64,000 nucleotides of DNA from Herpetosiphonaceae bacterium (GCA_013538855.1 JABXJS010000037.1:1-64000), one strand, 5' to 3'; shown: positions 53,116 to 63,048, counted from the first letter of the stretch. Notes: a model not told the origin generated them from the letters alone. A program made the numbers and translations.

Positions 53116-54270
53116 TTAGTCCGCCGCCAGCTCGCCGTGGACGATGCGGCCACCAACCCAGGTAGCGACAACCTGGCCCATCTCGGTGAGCAGCACGAGG
53201 TCGGCGCGCGCACCTGGCCGCAGGCGGCCATAGTCGGACAGGCCGAGCAGGCGGGCGGGCGTGGCGCTGACCGTGGGCATCGCCTGAGCCAGCGAGCAGC
53301 CAGCAAAGCGGCAGAGGTTGCGCAGCGCCGCATCGAGCGACAGCACGCTGCCGGCCAGCCGCCCATCGGCCAGCCGCGCCGATGACGCATCGACCGTCAC
53401 CGTTGAGTCGCCGAGCTGATACGTGCCCGGCGGCATGCCCAGCGCGGCCATCGCATCCGTGACCAGCGCCAGCCGCTCGGCCCCGAGCAGCCGCCAGACC
53501 AGCCGCACCAGCAGCCGATCAACGTGCAGGCCGTCGGGGATCAGGCCGACGCAGATGCGCTCATCGGCCAGCGCCGCGCCTGCCAGCCCTGGATCGCGAT
53601 GCAGCAGCGCGGGCATCGCGTTGAACAGATGCGTGGCCGCGCGAATGCCAGTGCCAAAGCCCGCCTGCGCCTGCTCCGCCGTCGCCAGCGAGTGCCCGGC
53701 GCTCACCACCACGCCACGCTCGACCAGCGCCGCGATAACCGCGTCTGCGCCCGCCAGCTCGGGGGCCAGGGTGACGAGGCGCACGCCGGAATCTGGCGAC
53801 CAATCGGCGACCGCCGCCAGCGTCGGCGCACGCAGGTGCTGCGGCGGATGCGCGCCGGGCTTGTGCGGGCTAAGGAACGGCCCCTCCAGATGCAGGCCCA
53901 GCGGCTGCGCACCAACAAAGCCCGGCGGCGGCCCGGCGGCCAGCACCGCCTGTGCAGCGGCGACAGTCTCCAGCGGCGACGTGATGATGGTGGGCAGGAA
54001 GGCGGTCACGCCGTAGCGCGGCAGCTGCTCCGCCACCGACCAGATTGAGGCCGGGTCGGCGGTGAAGTCGTGGCCGAACGCGCCGTTGAGCTGAAGATCG
54101 ATCCAGCCTGGCGCAAGCACCAGGCCATTGACATCAAGCACCGCATCGGCCTGGTCCAGCAGCTCGCTGGTGCGCCCAACGGCAACGATGCGCTCGCCGT
54201 CGATGAGCACCGCCGCGTCGCTCTGCTGCTGGTCGGGCGTAAGCACCGTCGCACGAATAATCAGCAGCAT
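53116..54270 (-). CDS. nagA: N-acetylglucosamine-6-phosphate deacetylase
   Basis: A 384-residue amidohydrolase. Family marks are [16 protein letters not shown], the metal-site [43 protein letters not shown] and the catalytic Asp in [16 protein letters not shown] precedes the ATG, which overlaps the GNAT stop by one base. It removes acetate from GlcNAc-6-P, giving glucosamine-6-P for the SIS protein next along. Confidence 0.95.
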   Translation of the reverse strand: MLLIIRATVLTPDQQQSDAAVLIDGERIVAVGRTSELLDQADAVLDVNGLVLAPGWIDLQLNGAFGHDFTADPASIWSVAEQLPRYGVTAFLPTIITSPLETVAAAQAVLAAGPPPGFVGAQPLGLHLEGPFLSPHKPGAHPPQHLRAPTLAAVADWSPDSGVRLVTLAPELAGADAVIAALVERGVVVSAGHSLATAEQAQAGFGTGIRAATHLFNAMPALLHRDPGLAGAALADERICVGLIPDGLHVDRLLVRLVWRLLGAERLALVTDAMAALGMPPGTYQLGDSTVTVDASSARLADGRLAGSVLSLDAALRNLCRFAGCSLAQAMPTVSATPARLLGLSDYGRLRPGARADLVLLTEMGQVVATWVGGRIVHGELAAD

Positions 54271-54725
54271 CAGCGCGCTCCTGCCTGCGGCGCAGGGATC
54301 GCCCACGCGCCGACTGTGCGGGCGTAGAAATCGACCGGCCCGGCGTCGCCGATGACCGCGTAGACGTAGCCCAGGCTATGCATGGCGTGCAGCGTGGCCA
54401 GCAGCAGCGCCGTGCCGACGCCCTGGCCGCGCATGCGCGCATCCACGCCGGTGGGGCCGAAAAAGTTTGGGTGCGTCGCCTCATAGCAGGCGAAGCCGAC
54501 CAGCTCGGCGTCGCGCTCGGCGATCCAGCAGGCGATTGGCTGGCGCGCAAAGGCGACGGCGCACTCGCTGGCCCAGCCCGGCTCAAAGGTTGCCTGCACC
54601 CAGTCGAGAACGCGGTGATACTCATAGGCGTGGGCGCGGCGAATCGTCGTGCCGTGCGCACGCTGCTCGGCGAGCGCTGGCTCCAGGGCTGGCAGTGTTT
54701 GCAAATTAACCAGCAGATCGGGCAT
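54270..54725 (-). CDS. GNAT family acetyltransferase in the chitin operon
   Basis: A 151-residue GNAT with acetyl-CoA loop [12 protein letters not shown] near residue 98 and a C-terminal strand ending [10 protein letters not shown]. It lies between GH20 and NagA genes with 1- and 3-base junctions, so it is part of the operon. An acetyltransferase next to a deacetylase is unusual; it may act on glucosamine, chitosan products or another amine. No substrate can be assigned. Confidence 0.82.
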   Translation of the reverse strand: MPDLLVNLQTLPALEPALAEQRAHGTTIRRAHAYEYHRVLDWVQATFEPGWASECAVAFARQPIACWIAERDAELVGFACYEATHPNFFGPTGVDARMRGQGVGTALLLATLHAMHSLGYVYAVIGDAGPVDFYARTVGAWAIPAPQAGAR

Positions 54726-54728
54726 GGT

Positions 54729-56573
54729 CTACACCTCGTAGTCGTGCAGGAGCGTGTGCAGGCGCGCGGCGCTGTCGCGTAGCCCGCCCGGCCGATTGCG
54801 CGCCAGCCAGATGCGCTCGTGCTCCGCGATCAGCTCAGTGATCTCAGAGCGCAGAGCGGGCAGCAGCGCCGCATCATCGGACAGAATCCACGTGCCGCGG
54901 CGGCAGGCATGCTGCAGCATCCGCCCGGCCCAGGTCAGCTCGGCAGAGATCAGGGCGGCATCGGCGCGCTGTGGGCGGGCATGCGGCAGGCGCTCCAGCA
55001 CAGCTTGCAGATAGTCGTCGGCAGCGCGCAGCCGCTCCAGCGACAGCGCGGGAAAGCTACGCACGAGCGCTGGCGCGCTTTGCAGCGTGCGAAAGAGCCA
55101 GGTGGCGTTGTGCTGTGGCGCGCCGAAGATCTGATCGACTGCACCAAGATCGTACAGCGCCGCGCCGAGCACGCTGGTGCTGTCCCGCAGGACAACCGTG
55201 TTGAGCAGATCGCGCACGTCGAGGCCATCCGCCGCGCCGCGCCAGGCCCACACTGCGCCCCAGGCCAGGCCCAGGTAGCTGACGGGCCAGGGCTGCCAGT
55301 GGCCGTTGTCGCCCCAGTCGGTGATCAGCACACCGCGTGCGCCGTGGCGCAGGCCGTTTGCTGCCGCGTTGGCCAGGTTAGCCAGCGCATTGTGGGTGCG
55401 TCCGGCCACGCTGTTCCAGCTCGACGTGCCGGGACAGACATAGAACGGCACGCCAGCGGCGGCGAAGGCCGCACCGTGCTGCGCAAACGGATGCTCGGCC
55501 TCATAGCCCCACTCCAGCGCGAGCACATCGCGCGGCAGATCGCCGACCAGCTCGGGATGCTCCATAATGATGTCGCCCCAGAACTGCATCGAGCGTCCGC
55601 GGCGCTTCAGATCGCGGTAGATCGCCAGCAGAAAGTCGAGGTACACGCGCCCGCGTCCGCGCTCGGCCACTGCGGCGCGGCTGTAGCCCAGGCCCAGCTC
55701 GATGGTCTCATCGCAGCCAACGTTGACGCGCCGCGCGGTGAAGTGCGGCAGCAGCTCATCGAACATGCTCTGCACGAGCTGGAGGCTGGCCGGGTTGGTC
55801 GGCGCAAGCGAGAACGGCTCCTCGAACACGCCCCAGACCGGATCGCCGGTGTCGCAGCCGTCCGGACACTCGGCCAGCTGGCGGTAGCGCGGGTGGATGA
55901 GCCAGCGCCGCAGGTGACCGAAGGTATTCTGGTTGGGCACCAGCTCGATAAAGCGCGCGCGGCAGAAGGCGTCGAGCGCCAGCACATCGGCTCCGGTCAG
56001 CGGTGAGGCGTCGGCCCACACCTCTGGGTGCTGGCGATAGGCGAAGGTGTGCTCGGTGTAGAGCTGCACCTGATTGAACTTCCAGCGCGCCAGCTCGTCG
56101 ATAATCAGCTCCAGCGTTGCCAGCGTGGGCACCTTATCGCGGCTCACATCGAGCATCACGCCGCGGTCGGGGAAGGCCGGCCAGTCCTCGATCTCCAGGC
56201 CCGGCAGCGTTGCGCCGCACTGCTCGATGAGCTGCATCAGAGTCTGGCAGCCATAGAAGGCCCCGGCTGGCGTGGCGGCCAGCAGGCGAATCGCGGCGGC
56301 GTCGATCTCCAGGCGGTAGCCCTGCTGATTGGCCAGCGTGCCCGGCCGCACCGTGATGCGCAGGCCGTGCGGCTGTGGCTCTAGCCCGCCGGCGACCAGC
56401 GCCCAGTCGACGCCAGCGGCGGCGTGCAGCGTAGCCTGGAGGCGCTCGATCACCGGCAGCAGCAGGCTAGGCTGATCGCACTCCAGCTCAATCCAGCCGG
56501 GCGCAAGCGTCAGCTGCTGCTCTGTGGCGACGAGCACCTGCGGCGGTGGCAGCAGCACCAGCGACTCACGCAT
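54729..56573 (-). CDS. GH20 beta-N-acetylhexosaminidase
   Basis: A 614-residue glycoside hydrolase. An N-terminal non-catalytic domain (about 1-130) leads into a TIM barrel with RGVMLDVSRDKVPTL and the catalytic pair Asp 288-Glu 289 in VGCDETIELG. A C-terminal extension of about 150 residues follows. No signal peptide is seen, so it works in the cytoplasm on imported chitobiose or similar sugars. It lies 4 bases after the permease gene. Confidence 0.93.
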   Translation of the reverse strand: MRESLVLLPPPQVLVATEQQLTLAPGWIELECDQPSLLLPVIERLQATLHAAAGVDWALVAGGLEPQPHGLRITVRPGTLANQQGYRLEIDAAAIRLLAATPAGAFYGCQTLMQLIEQCGATLPGLEIEDWPAFPDRGVMLDVSRDKVPTLATLELIIDELARWKFNQVQLYTEHTFAYRQHPEVWADASPLTGADVLALDAFCRARFIELVPNQNTFGHLRRWLIHPRYRQLAECPDGCDTGDPVWGVFEEPFSLAPTNPASLQLVQSMFDELLPHFTARRVNVGCDETIELGLGYSRAAVAERGRGRVYLDFLLAIYRDLKRRGRSMQFWGDIIMEHPELVGDLPRDVLALEWGYEAEHPFAQHGAAFAAAGVPFYVCPGTSSWNSVAGRTHNALANLANAAANGLRHGARGVLITDWGDNGHWQPWPVSYLGLAWGAVWAWRGAADGLDVRDLLNTVVLRDSTSVLGAALYDLGAVDQIFGAPQHNATWLFRTLQSAPALVRSFPALSLERLRAADDYLQAVLERLPHARPQRADAALISAELTWAGRMLQHACRRGTWILSDDAALLPALRSEITELIAEHERIWLARNRPGGLRDSAARLHTLLHDYEV

Positions 56574-56577
56574 AGCG

Positions 56578-57441
56578 CTATCCTTTCACCGAGCCGGCCA
56601 GCAGGCCGCGCACAAAGTAGCGCTGGAGCGAGAAGAACACCACCAGCGGCACCAGCATCGACACAAACGCGCCCGCCGTGAGCAAGTGCCAGGCCTGCCC
56701 CTTGGAGCCAACCAGCTTGGAGAGCGCCGAGGTCAGCACCGCCACATCCTTGCTCGTGCCCAGAAAGACCAGCGAGATCAGCAGGTCGTTCCAGACCCAC
56801 AGAAACTGAAAGATAGCAAACGAGGCGATCGCTGGCAGCGACAGCGGCACCACCAGCCGCGTGAAGGCCGTAAAGTGCGACGCGCCGTCGATAAATGCCG
56901 ACTCAAGCAGATCGCGCGGCAGCTGCGAGATATAGCTATAGAGCAGATAGGTCGCCATCGGCAGGCCAAAGCCGGTGTGCGCCAGCCAGATGCCCAGAAA
57001 CGAGCCGTTCAGCCCCAGACGCGTGTACAGCCGCAGCACCGGGATCAGCGCCATCTGCAGCGGCACCACCATCAGGCCCACCACCAGCGCAAAGGCCGTG
57101 TCGCGCAGCGGAAAGCGCATCCAGGCGAAGGCGTAGGCCGCAAACGCCGCCACCGTGATCGGAATCACCGTCGCCGGGATCGTCACCACCAGCGTGTTCA
57201 CAAACGCCGAGCCGATGCCGTTGGAGGTGATCACATCGGCGTAGTTGCGCGTCGTCCACTGGGTAAAGTTGAACGGATGCGCCAGCGTCGTCCACCAGCC
57301 CGACGAGCGCATATCGTTGGGCGCGCGGAACGAACTGATCAGCACGCCGATCGTCGGCAGTGTCCACAGAAAGCAGATGATGATCACCGCTGAGTGAACA
57401 AACGACCGGTTTAGCCAGCGCTTCATAACAAAGTTGGACAT
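56578..57441 (-). CDS. ABC sugar transporter permease (MalG type), chitin locus
   Basis: A 287-residue CUT1 permease of normal length with six predicted helices and EAA loop LLESAFIDGASHFTAFTRLVVPLSLP. AAGGAG precedes the ATG, which is 2 bases after the MalF-type gene stop. It has none of the insertion seen in the MalG-type protein of the first transporter. Confidence 0.93.
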   Translation of the reverse strand: MSNFVMKRWLNRSFVHSAVIIICFLWTLPTIGVLISSFRAPNDMRSSGWWTTLAHPFNFTQWTTRNYADVITSNGIGSAFVNTLVVTIPATVIPITVAAFAAYAFAWMRFPLRDTAFALVVGLMVVPLQMALIPVLRLYTRLGLNGSFLGIWLAHTGFGLPMATYLLYSYISQLPRDLLESAFIDGASHFTAFTRLVVPLSLPAIASFAIFQFLWVWNDLLISLVFLGTSKDVAVLTSALSKLVGSKGQAWHLLTAGAFVSMLVPLVVFFSLQRYFVRGLLAGSVKG

Positions 57442-57443
57442 AG

Positions 57444-58589
57444 CTAGCTCCTTCGCTGGCGCAAGCTGCGCACATTGGCGATCATCACCGGCACCACAGC
57501 CAGCAGCAGAATCACCGCCAGCGCGCTACCGCGACCGTAGTGTTTGTACTTGAACATCTCGGCATACATGCGGTTGGCCACCACCTCGGTGTCGTACTGG
57601 CCGTTGGTCATCACATACACGATGTCGAAGACCTTGAGCACCGCGATCAGCACCGCCGTGCCCACCGTGATCAGCGTGCCGCGCAGCGCTGGAATGATAA
57701 TCTGCAAGAACACTTGCGTTTCGCTCGCACCATCGATGCGCGCTGCATCCAGAATTTCTTTGGGAATCGCCTTGAGCGCCGCCGACAGGATCACCAGACA
57801 GAATCCCGTTTGCAGCCAGATCATAATCGCGATCAGCGCAAACGTATTGAACTGCCGCTCGATCAGCCAGCCAACCGGCTCGCCGCCGCCAGCAACCACC
57901 AGCGCGTTGAGCAGCCCGATCTGCGGGCGTCCGGCTGGCTGAAAGGCATACATAAACTTCCAGATCACGCTTGCGCCCACAAACGAGATCGCCATCGGCA
58001 GGAAGATCAGCGACTTGGCCGCCGCCTCGTAGCGCACACGGTCGACCAGCACCGCGATCAGCAGCCCCAGCGCCACGCTCACCCCTGTCACCACCACCAG
58101 CCAGACCAGGTTGTTCAAGAAGGCGGTCTGTAGCTCATCGTTGGTAAAGGCAAAGCGGTAGTTCTCTAGCCCGACAAAGTTCTCGGAGCGCGCATCGCGC
58201 AGGCTCATCCAGATCGTCACAATCGTTGGGTAGATCAGAAACACGCCTAGGAGCGCGAGCGCCGGGCCAACAAAGACGATTGGGCGCAGCCGGTCGCTCA
58301 GCCGCCCAAGCGGCAGCAGCGCGAGCAGTGTGTCAGTGCCCCAGTACAAGACCCACACGCCGACTACGCCAAGGCCGATCGCCACTGGCATCATCACTGC
58401 TGTGGGTGTGTCGGTGTCGCGCAGAAAGCTCAGGCTCCAGCGGAAGATCAGCAGCGTGGCCGTCACCGCCGCGAAGGCGAAGATCAGCCGTAGCTGCCGC
58501 GAGTCCCACAGCTGGCCCACGTAGCTGCCTGTGCGCCAGCGGCGCTGCACTGCGCCAACGCCACCTACTTCTGGCTTTGATTTGCCCAT
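57444..58589 (-). CDS. ABC sugar transporter permease (MalF type) with N-terminal extension
   Basis: A 381-residue permease. The C-terminal 280 residues are a standard CUT1 permease with EAA loop EILDAARIDGASETQVFLQIIIPALR. The N-terminal 95 residues add two transmembrane segments (near 35-55 and 66-90), a layout like Escherichia coli MalF. Only a GGGGG stretch precedes the ATG. It pairs with the MalG-type neighbour. Confidence 0.92.
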   Translation of the reverse strand: MGKSKPEVGGVGAVQRRWRTGSYVGQLWDSRQLRLIFAFAAVTATLLIFRWSLSFLRDTDTPTAVMMPVAIGLGVVGVWVLYWGTDTLLALLPLGRLSDRLRPIVFVGPALALLGVFLIYPTIVTIWMSLRDARSENFVGLENYRFAFTNDELQTAFLNNLVWLVVVTGVSVALGLLIAVLVDRVRYEAAAKSLIFLPMAISFVGASVIWKFMYAFQPAGRPQIGLLNALVVAGGGEPVGWLIERQFNTFALIAIMIWLQTGFCLVILSAALKAIPKEILDAARIDGASETQVFLQIIIPALRGTLITVGTAVLIAVLKVFDIVYVMTNGQYDTEVVANRMYAEMFKYKHYGRGSALAVILLLAVVPVMIANVRSLRQRRS

Positions 58590-58780
58590 AAGTTGGCCCC
58601 CATCGCCCTATGCCCTAAGGCCAAAACGTGATACAGTTAACCCCCACCAGAAACCAGAGGCTCCCCAGCCCTAAGGCTCCTGATGGGGGCCGTAGCCGGC
58701 TCCGCTCTCTTCTTCGTTTGCCCTACCCCCAACCGACAGGCTCCCCACACCATGAGGTCAGGATAGGCGCAGCAGATCAG

Positions 58781-58818
58781 GTGGGCAGCGCCGCGTCTTG
58801 CAGTGCGACGCTGCCCAC
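58781..58818 (-). terminator. Intercistronic hairpin between binding protein and permease genes
   Basis: GTGGGCAGCG (58781-58790) pairs with CGCTGCCCAC (58809-58818), 5 bases past the binding-protein stop, without a T-run. It takes the same place as the hairpin at 3507-3539 in the first transporter operon and shares the GGGCAGCG core. The rest of the gap to 58590 shows no gene. Confidence 0.65.
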
Positions 58819-58823
58819 GTGCG

Positions 58824-60302
58824 CTAGTTCTTGGTTGCAGGCCAGCTGGCCTCGATCGTGTCGAGCACCTTATCAAGGTCGTCACCGTTGACGTAGTCGA
58901 CCATGCCCTTCCAGAAGGTGCCCGTGCCAACCTCAGCCGGCATCAGGTCCGAGGCGTCGAAGCGGAAGGTCGTGGCGTTCTTGATGATCTCAGCCTGGCG
59001 GCGATCCACATCGTTGGCGTACCAGTCAAGCTCCACGTTCTTGTTCGGCGAGATAAAGCCGCCCTTCTCGATCCACACCTTGGCCGCATCTGGCGTCGCG
59101 AGGTACTCCAGCACTGCGCGCACCTCTGGGCGATCATTGAACATCGCGAACACATCGCCGCCGCCCAGCACGGGCTTGCCCAGCGCCGGATCAATCGGCG
59201 GCAGATAGAAGAAGTTGCTGTCTTTGCCAGCCTCTTTGCCTTCGGGGAAGAAAGCAGGGATCCAGCCAGCCTGGCGGTGCATCCAGCAGCCTGGCGTATC
59301 CTCAAACATCGGATTCTGCGTGTCGGCCACGGGGATGGTCAGAATGCCGGTGCGGCCGCCGTAGACATAGTCCTCGTTGAACCAGATCTTGCCCATGATC
59401 TCGGCGGCGTTCTTCACGCGCGGGTCGTTGAAGGGAATCTCGTGGTTGACCCACTGGTCGTACACTTCTGGCTCGACCGTGCGCAGCATGATGTCTTCCA
59501 TCCAGTCGGTGGCCACCCAGCCGGTCGCGCCAGCGTGCTCGATGCTGATGCACCAGGGCGTGTTGCCATCCTGCACCATCTGGTCGCTCAGCGCGATCAG
59601 CTCATCCCAGGTCTCGGGCACTTTGTAGCCAGCCTCTTCAAAGGCGGGCACGGGGTACCAGACCAGGCTCTTGGTGCTGGCGCGGTAGAACACGCCATAC
59701 AGATCGCCATCGACCGAGCCAAGGTCAACCCAGGATTGAATGTAGTCTTGCTTGAGCTGGTCAATGTTCATGAAGTCGGCCAGCTTGACCAGTTGGCCGC
59801 CGCGGGCGAAGCTGGCCATCAGGCCCGGCTGCGGGAAGTTGGCGATGTCGGGCGCGTTGCCGCCCTCGACGCGCACGGTGATCAGCGTCTCGAACTCCTT
59901 GGAGCCTTCGTAGTTGATTTTGATGCCGGTGCGCTCTTCAAATGGGGCCAGCGCCTCTTTGAAGCGCGTCTCGTCCTCATCAACCCAGACGCCGAAGATG
60001 CTTACTTCTTTGCCCTTGTATGCGCCAGCCTCGGCCTGTGCCAGCTCGGCATATGGCCCCTCGGCGGCGGGAGCCTCGGTGGCTGGCTCCTCTGTTGGCT
60101 GTGCCGCGGTGGTATCTGTTGGCTGCGGAGCCGTGGTTGCGGTTGGTTTGGCTGCGGTATCCGTGGTGTTTGCAGCGGTGTTGGAGCTAGCTGCGCCGCT
60201 CCCTGTGTCAGCCGGAGTGCTTGTCGCCTCTGCGCCGCCACACGCGGCCAAGATCGACAGAATGACCAACATCATTGTACTACGCCAAAAGAAGCTTTTC
60301 AT
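58824..60302 (-). CDS. Sugar ABC transporter substrate-binding lipoprotein, chitin locus
   Basis: A 492-residue family 1 binding protein. Signal peptide with lipobox LAAC, Cys 21, then a Thr/Ala/Pro/Glu linker to about residue 85, then VSIFGVWVDEDETRFKEAL and a large two-lobe domain. GAGGTT precedes the ATG. Its place between the ROK kinase and permeases, in a chitin locus, suggests N-acetylglucosamine oligomers as ligand (inference). The 208-base gap upstream carries TGAACC-N7-GGTTCA at 60315-60333, a possible operator. Confidence 0.92.
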   Translation of the reverse strand: MKSFFWRSTMMLVILSILAACGGAEATSTPADTGSGAASSNTAANTTDTAAKPTATTAPQPTDTTAAQPTEEPATEAPAAEGPYAELAQAEAGAYKGKEVSIFGVWVDEDETRFKEALAPFEERTGIKINYEGSKEFETLITVRVEGGNAPDIANFPQPGLMASFARGGQLVKLADFMNIDQLKQDYIQSWVDLGSVDGDLYGVFYRASTKSLVWYPVPAFEEAGYKVPETWDELIALSDQMVQDGNTPWCISIEHAGATGWVATDWMEDIMLRTVEPEVYDQWVNHEIPFNDPRVKNAAEIMGKIWFNEDYVYGGRTGILTIPVADTQNPMFEDTPGCWMHRQAGWIPAFFPEGKEAGKDSNFFYLPPIDPALGKPVLGGGDVFAMFNDRPEVRAVLEYLATPDAAKVWIEKGGFISPNKNVELDWYANDVDRRQAEIIKNATTFRFDASDLMPAEVGTGTFWKGMVDYVNGDDLDKVLDTIEASWPATKN

Positions 60303-60510
60303 TAGTAACCTCGCTGAACCAGTCGTGGGTTCATTTTCAAGTCATTCAATCAGCCCGACCTGGGGCGCTGAAGCCTTGCAGGCTGAACCATGCAGCATCA
60401 ATCGATCATCACCGACAGTTCCTATAACACAGCTAGTTGGCGTCCTCCTTGCACCCAGCGGCAACTGTGCCGTAGGGTATGCGCTACTGCCGCGCCGCGC
60501 GCGAGCAGGG

Positions 60511-61533
60511 CTACCGCACCTCCTCCTGCTGAGGCACAGTCTCCAGGGTCAGCGTTGCAGCCACACCAGCCTCAGCCACAGCAACCGCACCCCAGCATCC
60601 AGCAGCGTAGCCCGCAGGCACCAGCCGCACAGCACTTGGATCAATCAGCGATTCCACCAGCGGCGACTCGGCCGCCATCTGCGCTAGCTCGCGCCTGATT
60701 GGCCGCAGAAACTCATCCCGCGCCTGCGCTACGCCGCCGCCCAGCACGATATGCTCGATGTCACAGGTGAGGGCGATCTGGTGGATCGCCTGGGCGATGT
60801 AGCGTCCGGCTTGGGTGGTGATCTCGCAGGCAAGCGCATCGTTGGCGGCGGCGGCAGCGTACACATCTGCGGCGGTCAGCTGCTGGTGATCGAGCTGCTG
60901 CAGCAGCGAGGGCCGCCCTGCGGCAAGCGCGATCTGCGCTTGGCTGGCGATGGCCGGGCCAGCTGCCAGCGTCTCAAGACAGCCGCGCAGCCCACACGGA
61001 CAGCGCGGGCCGCTGCGCTCAAGGCTGATGTGCCCGATCTCTCCAGCCATGCCACGTGCGCCGCGGTGCAGGTGGCCCTCGAAAATAATGCCGGCCGAGA
61101 TGCCTGTGCCCACGCTGATGTAGGCGAAGGAGGCGACCGGCCGCTCCAGACAAAAGCGATATACGCCCAGCGCTGCCGCGCGCACATCGTTCTCCAAGAA
61201 GCACGGGACGCCCAGACGCTCGCTCACTGTTGCGCCTAGCGCTATCCCGTGCCAGTTCAAATTGACCGCCAGATCAACCTCGCCGCTCACGCTGTTCACA
61301 CGCCCAGGAACACCCATACCGACGGCGTGAAGCTGGTCGGGTCGCAGATTCGCTTGCGCCAGCGTTTGCTCGATCGCCGTGAGCACCCCGCTTAGCGTGG
61401 CCTCTGGGGATGTGCGATCGGTTGGTACCAGCAGGCTGGCTACAGGCGCGCCCGCGCCGTCCACCACTAGCGTGGCGACTTTCGTCCCACCAATATCAAC
61501 GCCGAGAATAAAAGAAGGCTGGCTGTCCCGCAT
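60511..61533 (-). CDS. ROK family sugar kinase (probable N-acetylglucosamine kinase)
   Basis: A 340-residue cytoplasmic kinase without a DNA-binding domain. ATP motif DIGGTK at residues 13-18, catalytic Asp 116 in the END motif, sugar-binding EIGH 165-168, and the zinc motif CPCGLRGC (Cys 178, 180, 185). AAAGGAG precedes the ATG. The context favours GlcNAc as substrate; glucokinase is the alternative. It sits between the repressor and the binding protein genes. Confidence 0.92.
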   Translation of the reverse strand: MRDSQPSFILGVDIGGTKVATLVVDGAGAPVASLLVPTDRTSPEATLSGVLTAIEQTLAQANLRPDQLHAVGMGVPGRVNSVSGEVDLAVNLNWHGIALGATVSERLGVPCFLENDVRAAALGVYRFCLERPVASFAYISVGTGISAGIIFEGHLHRGARGMAGEIGHISLERSGPRCPCGLRGCLETLAAGPAIASQAQIALAAGRPSLLQQLDHQQLTAADVYAAAAANDALACEITTQAGRYIAQAIHQIALTCDIEHIVLGGGVAQARDEFLRPIRRELAQMAAESPLVESLIDPSAVRLVPAGYAAGCWGAVAVAEAGVAATLTLETVPQQEEVR

Positions 61534-61547
61534 GCGTGGTTGCTCCT

Positions 61548-62744
61548 TTAGTTCAGGCCCAGCTCATGGGCGAGCAGCAGCGCTGCCGCCCCCAGGATGA
61601 CAATATCCTGGCCCAACGTTGAACGTTCGATCTGGGTTTGTTCCACCAGCGTGCGCAGGGCGCGCCGGTCTAGCTGTGCTCTAAGCGGTTCAAGCAGGGC
61701 TTGGTCGAACGCAGCGACCGTTCCGGTAATAATGATGTGGCGGATGTTCAGCGCACCTACAATGTAGGCCAGGGCGATGCCCAGTGAGCGGCCTGCATTG
61801 CTGACGATTGGTGCAATTGTCGGATCGCCAGCGCGCCACGCCGCGATCACATGCTCTAGCTCCAGATCATCGAGGCTCACCTCTGTTTGATTGAGCGATG
61901 AGCGCGCCTCGTAGCGTGCGCTCATGCGCGCTTGGTCAACAATCGCACGGCTGCTGGCGATGGTCTCGAGACATCCAAAGTTGCCGCAGCGGCACAGCGT
62001 CCCGTTGTCAACAACCACAATATGCCCGATCTCGCCTGCGCCGCCGCCATCGCCATAGAACAGCTGCCCGTTCAGCACGATGCCCATGCCGATGCCGCGC
62101 CCAACTTTAACCACCGCCAAGTTTGGAGCTTGCTTGTGCTGGCCAAAGGTGTACTCGGCGATGGCCGCCACATGGCTGTCGTTGGCAACGTATACCGGCA
62201 GGCGATAGCGCTTGGCAAGCCGCTCGCGCAGCGGCACGTCGTACCAGTCCAGGTTGACGGCCTGCCGCACCGTGCCCTGTGCTGCGTCGATGATCCCCGG
62301 TGCGCCAATCCCAATCCCCAGCAGCGGCTGGTTCGTCTTGGCCACCAGGCTTTCGATCAGTTGATCAACCAGCTCCAGCGCTGCGCTGCCCTGCCGCCCA
62401 GCCAGCGGAACGCTGACTTGATGCCGCACAACGCCGCGTAGATTAACCAGCGCGCCGCGCAGCTGGCTGCTCGATAGATCTAGACCAATCACATGGCGTG
62501 CATCATCCACCAGACTCAGCAGTGTCGGCGGCTTGCCGCCAACCGATGTGCCGAACCCAACCTCTTGGACCAGTCCCTCGTCGATAAGCTCGCTGACATT
62601 GCTCGATACCGTCGTCCGCGTAAGACTCGTCTGCCGCGCAATGTCCACCCGACTAACCTCCCCTTGATCGTAGATCGTCTTGAAGATCAGTCGCTTGTTA
62701 TGCACTTTGGTGTGTTCGCGGGTGGCTTTTTCTGCTGCACTCAT
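61548..62744 (-). CDS. ROK family transcriptional repressor, chitin locus
   Basis: A 398-residue NagC/XylR-like regulator. A helix-turn-helix near residues 30-60 (VDIARQTSLTRTTVSSNVSEL) precedes a ROK domain with GEIGH and the intact zinc motif CRCGNFGC. GAGGG precedes the ATG. It is first in the minus-strand chitin operon and diverges from the chitinase gene. Operator-like repeats overlap its own start site, and one half-site recurs at the chitinase promoter, so it likely represses both until an amino sugar binds. Confidence 0.92.
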   Translation of the reverse strand: MSAAEKATREHTKVHNKRLIFKTIYDQGEVSRVDIARQTSLTRTTVSSNVSELIDEGLVQEVGFGTSVGGKPPTLLSLVDDARHVIGLDLSSSQLRGALVNLRGVVRHQVSVPLAGRQGSAALELVDQLIESLVAKTNQPLLGIGIGAPGIIDAAQGTVRQAVNLDWYDVPLRERLAKRYRLPVYVANDSHVAAIAEYTFGQHKQAPNLAVVKVGRGIGMGIVLNGQLFYGDGGGAGEIGHIVVVDNGTLCRCGNFGCLETIASSRAIVDQARMSARYEARSSLNQTEVSLDDLELEHVIAAWRAGDPTIAPIVSNAGRSLGIALAYIVGALNIRHIIITGTVAAFDQALLEPLRAQLDRRALRTLVEQTQIERSTLGQDIVILGAAALLLAHELGLN

Positions 62745-62758
62745 CGGCGGTGGCCCTC

Positions 62759-62829
62759 AACTGAACTTTGTTGCCCGTTCAGTTCATTGAACTTACAAAG
62801 TAGTATAGCGATTTTCCAAATCATGTCAA
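62759..62829 (-). promoter_or_regulatory. ROK gene promoter and operator repeats
   Basis: On minus, TTGACA (62824-62829) and TATACT (62802-62807) are 16 bases apart. Downstream lie GTTCA-T-TGAAC (62782-62792), AACTGAAC-N10-GTTCAGTT (62759-62784) and CTTTGT/ACAAAG (62766-62771, 62795-62800), all inverted repeats. The element 62782-62803 recurs at the chitinase promoter. Confidence 0.75.
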
Positions 62830-62986
62830 GTCCTTTCTGCTAGCGCAGCAATCTGCGCTCTATATCGGATCACGATCAGCCTCACCTTTGCAAAGGTCCG
62901 CCACGAATCTATACGTCTGTCTTCCCTCTAGGAGCGTGTGTATCCATTAATTCAGCAATCAAACGATGATTATGTCCGCTCACTGC

Positions 62987-63048
62987 TTGACAAAAGTAAA
63001 ATATTTCTTTATACTGCACGCCGTAGCAACTTTGTAAACTCAATGTAC
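62987..63048 (+). promoter_or_regulatory. Chitinase promoter with shared operator
   Basis: A near-perfect promoter, TTGACA (62987-62992) and TATACT (63010-63015), 17-base spacing. Twelve bases after the -10, 63027-63048 matches the reverse complement of 62782-62803 at 17 of 22 positions, including the blocks ACTTTGTAA and TCAATG. The rest of the 417-base gap (62745-63161) shows no gene. Confidence 0.8.

Noticed and set aside
58590-58780. Small gene in the gap before the second binding protein
   Set aside because: No frame has a ribosome binding site or plausible composition.
58803-60305. 500-codon open frame opposite the second binding-protein gene
   Set aside because: Mirror of the real gene's codon pattern, with no recognisable domain or start signal.
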